Assembly: GCA_014377445.1 (NCBI GenBank)
Contig: JACMPP010000086.1
Coordinates: forward strand, 52,274 to 116,273
DNA length: 64,000 nucleotides
Source of the DNA: Oligoflexus sp.
Lineage (GTDB): Bacteria > Bdellovibrionota_B > Oligoflexia > Oligoflexales > Oligoflexaceae
Direction of reading: 5' to 3'
Notes under the pieces: model-generated
The model's database searches: none
What the model was told of the DNA's origin: nothing
Seen by the model: the letters and a program-made list of their open reading frames with translations, nothing else
Part shown: positions 16,772 through 25,850 of the stretch, in pieces
Position numbering within the stretch: the first letter of the stretch is position 1
How the letters are laid out: every line of letters starts with the position of its first letter
Translations under genes and position numbers: made by a program

Positions 16772-18266
16772 CGATACTAATTCAAGCAACGCAAAAACAG
16801 CCATTGTCATCGGAAGTGGATTTGGCGGTTTAGCTGCGGCTATTCGCCTCCAAGCCCAGGGTTTTTCAACGACGATTCTCGAGCAAAGAGACAAGCCGGG
16901 AGGTCGCGCTTATGTCTATCATGAAGATGGCTTCACCTTCGATGCCGGTCCGACCGTGATCACAGTGCCTCAATGTCTGGAAGAGCTTTTTGCCCTGGCT
17001 GGCAAAAAAATGTCTGATTATATCGAGCTCCTCGAGGTACAGCCGTTCTATCGCCTTTTTTGGGAAGACGGCACCGTCTTCAATTACTCCAATAAGGAGG
17101 ACGATCTCCTCGCTCAAATCGGGAAGCGCAACCCCGCTGACGTGAAAGGCTATCAAGACTATCTCACCTATGCGGAGAAAGTTTACGTCGAGGGCTACGA
17201 AAAACTCGGTCAGGTGCCCTTCCTGCGCTTCTGGGATATGGTTAAGGCCACCCCTCAGCTCGTCAAACTCAACGCCCAGCGATCTGTCTATTCCACGATC
17301 AGCAGGTATATCAAAGATGACAAGACTCGCCAGGCCCTCAGCTTTAACAGCCTCCTCATCGGTGGCAATCCCTTTGAAATCTCATCGGTCTACACCCTCA
17401 TCCATCCGCTTGAAAAGAAGTTTGGCGTGCACTTTCCCAAAGGCGGTACCCATGCATTGATTCGGGCGATGGTCAAAGTCTTTGAGGATATCGGTGGTTC
17501 TATTCGCTGCAGTTGTCCGGCGGAACGGATCGTGACTCACGAGGGTCAGGCCATCGGCGTTCGGGCGGCAGGCGAATTTTTGCCGGCCAAAGTCGTTATC
17601 AGCAATGCCGACGTTCATCATACCTACAACAACCTCCTCCAGGACGAACCGCTCGTCAAACGCACAACCAAGGCGATGAATAAAAAAGATTATTCCATGT
17701 CCCTCTTCGTGATCTACTTCGGGGCAAATAAGCGTTTTGATAATTTAAGCCATCACAACATCATGTTCGGCGAGCGCTACAAGGGCCTTCTAAACGATAT
17801 CTTCAAGACCGGCGAGTTGTCCGACGATTTCTCCGTCTATCTCCACGCGCCGTCAGAGACCGACGCAAGCCTCGCACCCGAGGGGCACTACGCTTACTAC
17901 GCGCTGGCACCCGTCCCCAATCTCAAAATTTCGGATGTAAACTGGGAAGAGGAAGCTCCACGCTACTGTGAGCGGATCCTAACCTATCTCGAAGATCATT
18001 ACATGCCGGGCCTAAAAGAATCGATTGTGATTAAGAAATGCTTCTCGCCCCTGGATTTTGTCACGGAACTCAACGCGGTCCATGGAGCGGCTTTTTCTCT
18101 CACACCGACCTTGAGACAGAGTGCTTACTTCCGGGTTCACAATCGAGACGACAATATTAAAGGACTTTATTTTGTAGGGGCTGGCACTCACCCCGGTGCG
18201 GGCATACCGGGCGTGGTTGGATCGGCTAAGGCGACCTGTTCTGTCATTGAGCTGGATTACGCTTAG
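16764..18266 (+). CDS. crtI: Phytoene desaturase
   Basis: Converts phytoene to lycopene. The FAD motif VIGSGFGGLAAAIRL lies at residues 11-25, with the second Rossmann piece EQRDKPGGRAY near 40. The C-terminal carotenoid-desaturase signature YFVGAGTHPGAGIPGVVGSA is near 470-490. The length of 500 residues matches bacterial CrtI. The start overlaps crtE by 8 bases, and the next gene begins 28 bases after the stop. Confidence 0.95.
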   Translation: MPNDTNSSNAKTAIVIGSGFGGLAAAIRLQAQGFSTTILEQRDKPGGRAYVYHEDGFTFDAGPTVITVPQCLEELFALAGKKMSDYIELLEVQPFYRLFWEDGTVFNYSNKEDDLLAQIGKRNPADVKGYQDYLTYAEKVYVEGYEKLGQVPFLRFWDMVKATPQLVKLNAQRSVYSTISRYIKDDKTRQALSFNSLLIGGNPFEISSVYTLIHPLEKKFGVHFPKGGTHALIRAMVKVFEDIGGSIRCSCPAERIVTHEGQAIGVRAAGEFLPAKVVISNADVHHTYNNLLQDEPLVKRTTKAMNKKDYSMSLFVIYFGANKRFDNLSHHNIMFGERYKGLLNDIFKTGELSDDFSVYLHAPSETDASLAPEGHYAYYALAPVPNLKISDVNWEEEAPRYCERILTYLEDHYMPGLKESIVIKKCFSPLDFVTELNAVHGAAFSLTPTLRQSAYFRVHNRDDNIKGLYFVGAGTHPGAGIPGVVGSAKATCSVIELDYA

Positions 18267-18294
18267 ATTCTCTATGCAATTTGAGGGTTAACGC

Positions 18295-19185
18295 TTGAAT
18301 ACTCAATCCTACAGTTATGCCGCGATACAAAAAGGGTCTTTGAGCTTTTCTTTCGCTTCCAAACTTTTTGAAGGCTCGATTCGCAATCGGGTGGTTCGCC
18401 TCTATGCCTGGTGCCGCTATGTCGATGACCAGATCGATAATGAGCAAACCTCCTTTGAAAAACGCATGCAGTTGCTTCAGGTCTTAGCCAAACAGAGCTT
18501 TGATCCGCTGGTATCGGCGGATATCCCTCCGGCGATTCGAGCCTTCAGGGAGCTGCGCGCCGAGACCTACATCCCCATTGAGCATCCTGTCGACCTGCTC
18601 AAAGGCATGTCGATGGACCTATGCCAGCAGCGTTATTACAGCCTGAGTGATCTCGAAATTTACTGCTACCGGGTGGCGGGAGTCGTCGGCTTGATGATGA
18701 GCCACCTCATGGACGTCGAGGATCCGAGCGCTTATCAGCATGCCATCGATCTCGGCCTTGCAATGCAGCTTACCAACATCAGTCGAGACGTCGTCGAAGA
18801 TGCTCGAATGGGACGAATTTACCTGCCCGAAATGTGGTTGGAAAATGCCGGTCTTGCATTGGATCCCAAGGTTTTGCTTCAAACTGAAAACCACAAAGTG
18901 ATCGTCCCGATGGTGCAGATGCTTCTATCGCGCGCTGAGGCGCTCTATCGAAGTGGTGATCAGGGCCTCAAGTTTCTCCCGTTTCGTTGTGCTCTGGCTG
19001 TGGCAATCGCCCGTGAGGTCTACTCCGCGATCGGTCACGAAGTTATAAAACGGGGGGAAGAGGCCTGGAACAGTCGAACCTGGATTCCTCTTCACAGAAA
19101 GCTTCTGCTCGGCGTCAAAGGTGTGGCCAAAGTTTTGGCCACGATTCCCTTCCGCTTCAAACAAAGGACGCTTCATGGTCGCTGA
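18295..19185 (+). CDS. crtB: Phytoene synthase
   Basis: Condenses two geranylgeranyl diphosphates to phytoene. The aspartate motifs are visible: CRYVDDQID near residue 41 and LTNISRDVVEDARMGRIYLP near 160. SFSFASKLF matches the family start. The start is TTG 18295, with GAGGG 9 bases upstream. The stop overlaps the start of the membrane-protein gene by 11 bases. Confidence 0.93.
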   Translation: MNTQSYSYAAIQKGSLSFSFASKLFEGSIRNRVVRLYAWCRYVDDQIDNEQTSFEKRMQLLQVLAKQSFDPLVSADIPPAIRAFRELRAETYIPIEHPVDLLKGMSMDLCQQRYYSLSDLEIYCYRVAGVVGLMMSHLMDVEDPSAYQHAIDLGLAMQLTNISRDVVEDARMGRIYLPEMWLENAGLALDPKVLLQTENHKVIVPMVQMLLSRAEALYRSGDQGLKFLPFRCALAVAIAREVYSAIGHEVIKRGEEAWNSRTWIPLHRKLLLGVKGVAKVLATIPFRFKQRTLHGR

Positions 19186-19777
19186 ACCTATGTCCCCAAG
19201 CCTCTCGATGGCCAAAGAGGCCAAAACCTACGTTGGAAACATAAGAAATTTTGAGACCGAGGATTGGTTCCGCTACCTCTGCTGGATGGCGACGATCAGT
19301 AGTTTGTTTGTGGGCGTGAGCGCCTTTCTTCTGCTCGGACTCAGTCAGGGTGTGAACTATCCCGGTTATGTCTGGTTCATCCCGGGCGGCACCTTTCTCT
19401 TCGTGACGGCCTTGGCCTTCGACGATATCGGGCATCGAACCCTCTATAAAAAAGACCTGAAAGCTGGTGAAGGCTATGTTCAGCAAATGATCATCATCAC
19501 CGCGGTGACGAGCGTGATGGCCCTTTGTCTTTGCTATCAACATGCGCTCACCTTCTCAGTCCCCGCTCTGGCCTTGATCGCACTGTCCTTATTCTATAGC
19601 GCGGTTGATGAAGCCTTGCATTGGCATCGCTACCTCAGCAAAGGACTCGATCGCATCGAAATGTGGAGTCATTTCGTTGCCATCATGGGTCATGTCCTCA
19701 TGATTTCCTGTTGGTGGCATTGGTATGCGCAGGGCTATCCCGGTGTCGCGGAAACTCTCAGCCATCTTCCATTTTGA
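19175..19777 (+). CDS. Histidine-rich integral membrane protein of the crt operon, unknown function
   Basis: A 200-residue protein with four to five predicted membrane helices that I do not recognise. Acidic and His residues cluster beside or inside helices: DDIGH at 83-87, DEALHWHR at 145-152, WSHFVAIMGH at 164-173 and WWHW at 180-183. Such patterns occur in membrane di-metal oxygenases, though the HxxxH/HxxHH boxes of CrtW and CrtZ are not matched. AAAGGA precedes ATG 19175, which lies inside the end of crtB; the glycosyltransferase follows after 7 bases. Position argues for a role in carotenoid modification or transport. Confidence 0.7.
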   Translation: MVAEPMSPSLSMAKEAKTYVGNIRNFETEDWFRYLCWMATISSLFVGVSAFLLLGLSQGVNYPGYVWFIPGGTFLFVTALAFDDIGHRTLYKKDLKAGEGYVQQMIIITAVTSVMALCLCYQHALTFSVPALALIALSLFYSAVDEALHWHRYLSKGLDRIEMWSHFVAIMGHVLMISCWWHWYAQGYPGVAETLSHLPF

Positions 19778-19784
19778 GAGCGGC

Positions 19785-20900
19785 ATGATTTCTATCACTC
19801 TTGCAATCGTAGGCCTCGCCCTTCTGATCTATCGACTCTGGCCCAGAGCTCAGAGGCCCTTACCGACTTTGGCAAGCTGGCCAAGGGTGTCCATTATCAT
19901 TCCCGCTCGCGATGAAGAGAAGAACCTCCCACCTCTTCTTCAGAGTCTGACGCAACTCGACTATCCCAACTTCGAAACGATTGTCGTCAATGACAATTCC
20001 ACGGATGGTACGGCTGCGATAGCACGCTCCTTTCAAGGACTCGTTATCGATGGTCAGAAGAGACCCGCTGACTGGTTTGGAAAGCCATGGGCCTGTCATC
20101 AGGGAAGCCTGATCGCGACGGGAGATTTCCTTCTCTTTACAGATGCCGATACGGTCCATCGACCGGAAAGCCTTAAAATCGCTATGGCGGCTCTTATCGA
20201 CCGAAGGGCATCTGGACTCACCGCACTGCCCTTTCATCAGAATCCAGCGCTCTGGGAGCGCCTCATGGGACCGTTTCAACTCCTCCTCACTGCCCTCACC
20301 AATCCCTACGGTCGTCCAGAGCAGGGCCGCGTTTTTGCCATTGGGCAGTATCTCCTTTTCCCACGCAGTTTCTACGACTTGATCGGAGGGCATGAGCGGA
20401 TCAAAGCCGAAGCCATCGAGGATATAGCCCTCGCCAGACAAACGCTTGCCGCCGGAGGACTTTGGCATGTTCATACCGGAGTCAGCCTTTACGAAGTGCA
20501 CATGTATGAGACCCTCATGGACTTCATCAAAGGTTGGCGCCGGAATTTTCGGGGAGGCATGAAACATAGCTCGCACTTAAGCTCACTCGAGGTCGTGCTC
20601 TTTTTTATGGCGATGACGATCGGGACTGATGGTCGGAGCCTAAGTTTGGCAATCAGTGTTTTGACTCTTACACTTCTAGCCTTGACCCAAGGGAAGCTTG
20701 GACGCTTTTCGATCGGGGGAATCTTACTGCTGCCTTTTTCGATGACGATATTCACCCTGGTGAGCGCTCTGGCCGCATATGATACATTGTTCGCCCGCCC
20801 CCTTCTGTGGAAGAATCGTCGCTATGATGCCGCTGGCTCTCCGGCGTACGGAAAGAAGAACGCTTCACATTCCGAAGTAACTGTTTCAGATCCGCGATGA
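19785..20900 (+). CDS. GT2 family glycosyltransferase, carotenoid-operon type
   Basis: A membrane-bound glycosyltransferase of 371 residues. An N-terminal helix (residues 3-18) precedes the GT-A core: VSIIIPARDEE near 36, VVNDNSTDGT near 67, GKPWACHQG near 100, LLFTDADTVH near 118 (the DxD) and IEDIALARQ near 205, then GWRRNFRGGMKH. Two or three C-terminal helices follow. This layout matches CrtQ/HpnB-type enzymes, suggesting glycosylation of a carotenoid or hopanoid. ATG 19785 follows GAGAG. The last residues, about from 364, read into the antisense of a broken pirin gene, so the natural C-terminus was probably altered. Confidence 0.82.
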   Translation: MISITLAIVGLALLIYRLWPRAQRPLPTLASWPRVSIIIPARDEEKNLPPLLQSLTQLDYPNFETIVVNDNSTDGTAAIARSFQGLVIDGQKRPADWFGKPWACHQGSLIATGDFLLFTDADTVHRPESLKIAMAALIDRRASGLTALPFHQNPALWERLMGPFQLLLTALTNPYGRPEQGRVFAIGQYLLFPRSFYDLIGGHERIKAEAIEDIALARQTLAAGGLWHVHTGVSLYEVHMYETLMDFIKGWRRNFRGGMKHSSHLSSLEVVLFFMAMTIGTDGRSLSLAISVLTLTLLALTQGKLGRFSIGGILLLPFSMTIFTLVSALAAYDTLFARPLLWKNRRYDAAGSPAYGKKNASHSEVTVSDPR

Positions 20901-21082
20901 GGATGAGGAGCGAAGGGGAGACCATTATTGCGAGGAAAATAGACCTGCGGCCCGTGATGATTGAGAAAGAGAAAGGGATCAAACTGCCCAGCGGTGACTG
21001 TCGAACTCGGCAGTACCCGGAATGCAACCAAATCGGCGATATCATCCCGTTCCGCGTTGTGCACCGCCAAAACTTTTCTCAT
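20876..21082 (-). pseudogene. Pirin gene, truncated after about 70 codons
   Basis: The start is intact (AAGGAG before ATG 21082) and the protein has clear pirin motifs: FDPFLFLNHHGP at 34-45 and APHPHRGSETVT at 58-69, including metal-ligand histidines; the usual Phe of HRGFETVT is Ser. Homology ends at ETVT, and the frame then runs into the 3' end of the glycosyltransferase. The remaining 160-220 residues of a normal pirin are missing. A deletion therefore joined the two genes near 20876. Confidence 0.8.
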
Positions 21083-21214
21083 ACCTGATACTCCTTAATC
21101 CTCAGCATCGAGGATTAAATCGTGGCGATAATGGCGAAAGAAGTCAAGCATGGGGGAAATAGAGTATTTAGCAGAAGGAGACCATGCAATCGAAGCCCAG
21201 ACTTTGACTTTCAC
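21083..21214. other. Intergenic, no gene seen
   Basis: This 130-base gap between the pirin remnant and the hybrid kinase holds short overlapping frames but none with a ribosome site and family match. Confidence 0.5.
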
Positions 21215-22840
21215 CTAGTGCATTTGTGCAGCATGCTTATGATTGCTATGATTCACAATAACTCCCACCAGTCGATTAACATCGACGGGCTTCGTAAGAT
21301 GTTCATCACAACCGACCGCAATGGACTTATCGCGCTCACCTTTCATAGCGTGAGCTGAGAGTGCCACGATAGATCCTTTATAGCCAAGGCGCCTCAACTC
21401 GGAAGTCGCTCCGTAGCCATCGAGCAAAGGCATTTGCACATCCATGAGGATGATGTCGAAATGATGGGACATCGCCTCGCGAATCGCCTCCTCGCCATTT
21501 TCCGCAATGCGGACCTTGGCTCCACGTCGGGTCAGAATGCGGCGGATGAGAAGTTGATTATCCGGAGCATCTTCAGCCACAAGAATATTCAATCCGGCAA
21601 GTTCCATGGAATTGATCTTCTTCGCGACAGGTGCATCGGCCAGGAGGAGCGGTTGATGAGCGATATTTGCTTCAGACGCTTCAATATCAATGGTGATGAC
21701 AAACGTCGATCCTTCGCCAATGCCGCTTTTCTCGAGGACGATATCCCCTCCCAATGCACGCGCCAGCCGTCTCGATAGAAAAAGACCTAAACCAGTTCCG
21801 CCGTAAGTCCGGGTCGTGGAACTGTCCGCCTGATTAAAGGCTTCAAATAGCCGACTTTGCTCACTGGGGGAGATCCCTTTCCCGGTATCCGTAACCGAGA
21901 TCGCCAGTTGATCCGGCTTAAAGACTTCGTGGGGCAATAGGCTCACAGACACGGATACACTTCCCCCGTGCGTGAACTTCACCGCGTTGCCAATTATATT
22001 CTTCAGAATCTGACGCAAGCGCGTAGGATCGGTATGAACCACGAGGGGGATGTCGCCGTCCGTATGCACCGTAAGCTCGACCTTATTCTGTCGCGCCTGC
22101 TCAGCAAAAGAATTCCAGATTTCAAACATAAGATCGGAGATCGATGTCGAAATAATCTCGATTTCAAGATTTCCAGCTTCCACTTTTGAAAGATCGAGAA
22201 GTTCGTTGATCAGCTTGCCCAGATCCTCACCATTGCGTCGAATCGTGTTGAGGTAGACTTTGATGTCATCGGACACGGGAATCTCATTGGCGATGAGTTC
22301 ACTAAAGCCCAGGATGACTCCCAGGGGGGTCCGGATCTCATGGCTCATATTCGCCAGAAATGCTGACTTCGTCCGATTGGCAGCTTCGGCTTCAAATCGA
22401 GAACACTCGAGATCTAAGACAAGGTCCCGAACCTGATACTGTCGCCTTCTGGCCGCGACGGCCGCCTGAAGACTGCTCACCAAGGTGAGGATTCGAATCG
22501 GTCGCTCAAGAACCGTGACGTTGCGAAGCATACTGTGGAGCTTAGGCATGATCGCACTCGATTGAATGCTTGTAGTTAAAACAATAAAGGGAATATCTGA
22601 CCAGGCCGCTTGCGAATCAACGACGCGTTTGAGCGCTTCACCATTGCCTGAGAGAACCTCAATCCCGATAAGAACGGCAGCGGCTCCCAATTCGATTTGT
22701 TCGCAGAGAATATTAATGTCAGCACAGGCCTCCGCCGTGAGGTCTGCCTCTTTCAAAATATCGACAGTGAGTTCACTGTCTTTAATGAAGCTCGAACAAA
22801 CGAGTATGCGTTTGCCTAACTCAGGTTCTAAGGTTTTCAT
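21215..22840 (-). CDS. Hybrid histidine kinase with degenerate N-terminal receiver
   Basis: A soluble 541-residue sensor kinase. Residues 10-125 look like a receiver fold that lacks the phospho-acceptor (strand AAVLIGIEV) and ends ERPIR where active receivers have a KP pair. A dimerisation domain follows with H167 in MSHEIRTPLG. The ATPase domain has the N box NIIGNAVKF, DTGKGIS and GGTGLGLFLSRR. A complete C-terminal receiver has AEDAPDN and D467 in ILMDVQMP, and LTKP. There are no membrane segments. It starts 20 bases inside the KaiC-like gene, so the two are coupled and probably work together. Confidence 0.9.
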   Translation of the reverse strand: MKTLEPELGKRILVCSSFIKDSELTVDILKEADLTAEACADINILCEQIELGAAAVLIGIEVLSGNGEALKRVVDSQAAWSDIPFIVLTTSIQSSAIMPKLHSMLRNVTVLERPIRILTLVSSLQAAVAARRRQYQVRDLVLDLECSRFEAEAANRTKSAFLANMSHEIRTPLGVILGFSELIANEIPVSDDIKVYLNTIRRNGEDLGKLINELLDLSKVEAGNLEIEIISTSISDLMFEIWNSFAEQARQNKVELTVHTDGDIPLVVHTDPTRLRQILKNIIGNAVKFTHGGSVSVSVSLLPHEVFKPDQLAISVTDTGKGISPSEQSRLFEAFNQADSSTTRTYGGTGLGLFLSRRLARALGGDIVLEKSGIGEGSTFVITIDIEASEANIAHQPLLLADAPVAKKINSMELAGLNILVAEDAPDNQLLIRRILTRRGAKVRIAENGEEAIREAMSHHFDIILMDVQMPLLDGYGATSELRRLGYKGSIVALSAHAMKGERDKSIAVGCDEHLTKPVDVNRLVGVIVNHSNHKHAAQMH

Positions 22841-24341
22841 CTTTTCCCTTCATGAGCGTCTCGATATCACCGAGATACTGGGGAGATTTCCCTAAAATGC
22901 CATTAAAATCCTTGAGTGTTTCTCCCAAATCAAGGCCGTTTTTCGTCAAAGTCATCTCACGAATTGTATGTTCATGACTTCCAGATCTTTTCTTCAAAAC
23001 GGAAATAGCCTTGCGAACTTCGCCCCCTGCCTCAAAATAGCGAAGCAGGATCGCACTGTCAGCGATATAGCTTACGTCGAGCGCCCCTGCATCTAGGCCA
23101 TCACCGATCAACCCGTGCTGAACGAAGATAATAAAGGTCGCCACCCCCTTTTGACTTAAGTAGGAGAGAAGTTCACGCAGATGAAGGATCAAAAAATTTT
23201 CGGCAGGCATGGCGTGCATATAGCCCGAGAGGCTATCGATAACTATAACTTTAGCCTCAAATTCTTCAACCGCCAGACGAACGTTGTAGGCAAATTCTCC
23301 GGGAGCAAGTTCCGCCGGGTCCACCTGTTGGAGTTTAAGCAAAGCTTTTTCCACCAACTCTCGGACCTTAAACCCCATACCTTCCGAGCGCTCAATATAG
23401 CTTCGTTCGTTCTCATCAAAAATGAAAATCATCGCTTTCTCGCCTCTTCTGGCAGCGGCCATTGCAAAGCTTTCAGCGAGTGTGGATTTGCCGGATCCAG
23501 CCGGCCCTAGGATAAGGGTGCTGCTGCCTCGAGGAATACCCCCACCGACAAGTGCATCAAGTTCCTTACTGCCACTCAGGATATGCCCTGAAGGAAATGG
23601 TTCCAGATGAGCAGATGCTCGAAGCCGGGGGTAGGCTTTGATTCCAACTGTCTCAATCGTAAAGTCATGATAGCCGCCACGAAATTTAACGCCGCGAAGT
23701 TTCGATATTCGGCAGCGCCGGCGTTCAGCCCTATATTCAGGCGTCATCTGTTCCCGGCAAATAACTCCATGTGCAATACTCTGAGGCTGCAGATCCGCCT
23801 GGTTGGAGGTGAGGTCGTCGAGCACTAGCACCGTTGACCCGCGTGTAGTAAAGAATTGTTTCAATCCAAGGACTTGACGTCGATAGCGAGGAGGATCACG
23901 GGCTAGAAGTCGTATTTCTGACAATGAATCAAAAACAATACGCATCGGCTGCACGCGCTCCACTTCCTCAAGAAGAGTCTCAGTCGTTTGACCGAGCTCA
24001 ACTTCGGCGGGATGAAAGAATGTATGTGGTCCATCGGGAAACACGGCTTCATCGGGCGTGGCAAGTTCGAAGAGAGATAGATTGTCGATTTGCCAGTGAT
24101 GAGACCGCGCCACTTCGATTAACTCGTCTTTTGATTCCAAAAGTGTAACATAAAGTCCTGACTCACCCTTGTTAAGTCCCTCAAGAAGGAACTGCAGAGC
24201 CAACGTGGTTTTACCTGCGCCTGGATGTCCCTCGATAAGATAGAAATGTCCAACTGGCAATCCCCCACCCAAAATTTCATCCAATCCGGCAATGCCAGTC
24301 TTAGCTAACGAAACGTTGCGCTCGGATGGATGAGCATTCAT
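22821..24341 (-). CDS. KaiC-like double RecA-type ATPase
   Basis: A 506-residue protein with two RecA-like domains in tandem. The first has GIAGLDEILGGGLP and Walker A GHPGAGKTT at 38-46, Walker B RIVFDSLSE near 140. The second has GSKELDALVGGGIPRG and Walker A GPAGSGKST near 277-285, Walker B VIVIDSLSGY near 365. The catalytic-Glu regions read LLESKDE and FDENERS. This is the KaiC architecture, but the KaiC autophosphorylation Ser-Thr pair cannot be confirmed by eye and no kaiA or kaiB is nearby. KaiC-like proteins paired with kinases are usually signal-transduction ATPases. Confidence 0.85.
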   Translation of the reverse strand: MNAHPSERNVSLAKTGIAGLDEILGGGLPVGHFYLIEGHPGAGKTTLALQFLLEGLNKGESGLYVTLLESKDELIEVARSHHWQIDNLSLFELATPDEAVFPDGPHTFFHPAEVELGQTTETLLEEVERVQPMRIVFDSLSEIRLLARDPPRYRRQVLGLKQFFTTRGSTVLVLDDLTSNQADLQPQSIAHGVICREQMTPEYRAERRRCRISKLRGVKFRGGYHDFTIETVGIKAYPRLRASAHLEPFPSGHILSGSKELDALVGGGIPRGSSTLILGPAGSGKSTLAESFAMAAARRGEKAMIFIFDENERSYIERSEGMGFKVRELVEKALLKLQQVDPAELAPGEFAYNVRLAVEEFEAKVIVIDSLSGYMHAMPAENFLILHLRELLSYLSQKGVATFIIFVQHGLIGDGLDAGALDVSYIADSAILLRYFEAGGEVRKAISVLKKRSGSHEHTIREMTLTKNGLDLGETLKDFNGILGKSPQYLGDIETLMKGKDENLRT

Positions 24342-24574
24342 ATCAAACCCTTCGTGTTTTTGGGACCTGTGGAGACTAGGGTTTCGTGAGTCAAAACCTC
24401 CGCTGCCTTACCGTGAAGCAATAACTGTTCCTCAACGAGCAACATTTGATCATTTGTGGTTTTATAAGGAGAAAGCAGTCGAGGAAAGAATTTTGTTGGT
24501 CGAAAAGTCAAAAATAGATGAGGCCATCCCGGGACAGGCTGTAGTTAAATTCATACAGCGGAGCTGAGACGCAT

Positions 24575-25723
24575 TCACTCGAGCTTTTCGGGTCTGGCAA
24601 GCTTGAAGGGACTGCTCATTTCTTTCATCGCGGCATCGATTGCGAGTCTTTCGTCGCGCACAAAATTTTTAATCGGCTCCGCAAACCTCGGGTCAAAAAT
24701 CTTATGCGCGCTATAGGTTAAAGAGGGTAGGAAGCCCCGCTGAACCTTGTGCTCGCCCTGTGCACCCGCTTCAAAAACTTCAATTCCATTGCGAAGCGCA
24801 TAGTCGATCGTTTGATAGTAACAAAGTTCAAAATGGAGATCTTGAAACTGTGCGTAACTTCCCCAATAGCGGCCATAGAGCTTTTTGCCTTTCTGAAAAT
24901 TAAGCGCCGCCGCCACAGCCTCTCCATCACGTGAAGCCATGACCAGCACAATGCGGTCGGCCATCGTTTCAAAGACGCGTTCAAAGAATCCGCCTTGCAG
25001 ATAGGCAATCGCGTTTTTCTTGTCGGTCGTCGTTTGGTAAAGGCTCTCCATTATCTTCGCATGCTCAGGTTTTAACTGAGAGCCACTCAGACATTCGATC
25101 AGAAGACCATGGGATTGGGCTCTATTTCTTTCCCGTACAATATCACGTCGTCGCTTGCCCACGAGGCTGTCAAGAAAATCCTGAAAATCGCGATAATTGC
25201 GGTTCCGCCAGTGATACTGCGTTGAATGTCGAATGGCGAGGCCTTCCGCTTCGAAAGCGGGAACCTCCTCCTCCTCAATGAAAAGGGCGTGATAGGAACT
25301 CAAACCTGAATTCCTGGATATCTCAATCGCGGCTTTTATGAGATGGGAACGAACCTCATCCTGATGCTCGCCTTTGGCGACTAGCACTCTTGGACCGGTC
25401 GCAGGCGTGAAAGGAACCGCAGTTAAAAGCTTGGGATAGTATTCGACACCATGGGCCTGATAAAAATTCGCCCACTCCCAGTCAAAGATATATTCGCCAT
25501 AGCTATGCTGTTTTACAAAAGCATAAAGGACGCCAAGGGCCTTGCCTACGTCATTCTCTGCAAGCATGTAGATCGCTTGCCAGCCACTCCCTTTACCGAC
25601 ACAGCCGCTATCCTCGAGGGCTGCGAAAAATTCGAAATCGTTGAAAGGAAAATCAGCTGACTCAAGAGTCCGCCAAGCATCCAGACCAATCTCGCGCAAT
25701 GATTTCATGAGTCGAATGTTCAA
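24575..25723 (-). CDS. FemAB/GNAT-fold acyl- or aminoacyl-transferase (PF04339 type)
   Basis: A 382-residue protein of the peptidoglycan-biosynthesis/recognition group. Motifs seen are FFAALEDSGCVG near the start, VEYYPKLLTAVPFTPATGPR, a RRDIVRERNR basic block, and the C-terminal FELCYYQTIDYA followed by EAGAQGEHK, all typical of PF04339. The start is TTG 25723, behind a strong GAGGAGG site, rather than ATG 25708 which has none. The substrate is unknown; cell-wall peptides and N-acetylation have both been proposed for the family. Confidence 0.8.
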   Translation of the reverse strand: MNIRLMKSLREIGLDAWRTLESADFPFNDFEFFAALEDSGCVGKGSGWQAIYMLAENDVGKALGVLYAFVKQHSYGEYIFDWEWANFYQAHGVEYYPKLLTAVPFTPATGPRVLVAKGEHQDEVRSHLIKAAIEISRNSGLSSYHALFIEEEEVPAFEAEGLAIRHSTQYHWRNRNYRDFQDFLDSLVGKRRRDIVRERNRAQSHGLLIECLSGSQLKPEHAKIMESLYQTTTDKKNAIAYLQGGFFERVFETMADRIVLVMASRDGEAVAAALNFQKGKKLYGRYWGSYAQFQDLHFELCYYQTIDYALRNGIEVFEAGAQGEHKVQRGFLPSLTYSAHKIFDPRFAEPIKNFVRDERLAIDAAMKEMSSPFKLARPEKLE

Positions 25724-25850
25724 GGCCGGCCTCCTCAGCAGCCCAGACTTTACTAGCGGAGGGATAGAAAGCCAAGGAGCATTGATTTTAAAGAGAGAGG
25801 GGGGAGGGATGGAGAAGGCCCGACAGTATCGGCTTCCCCATCCATTTGCT

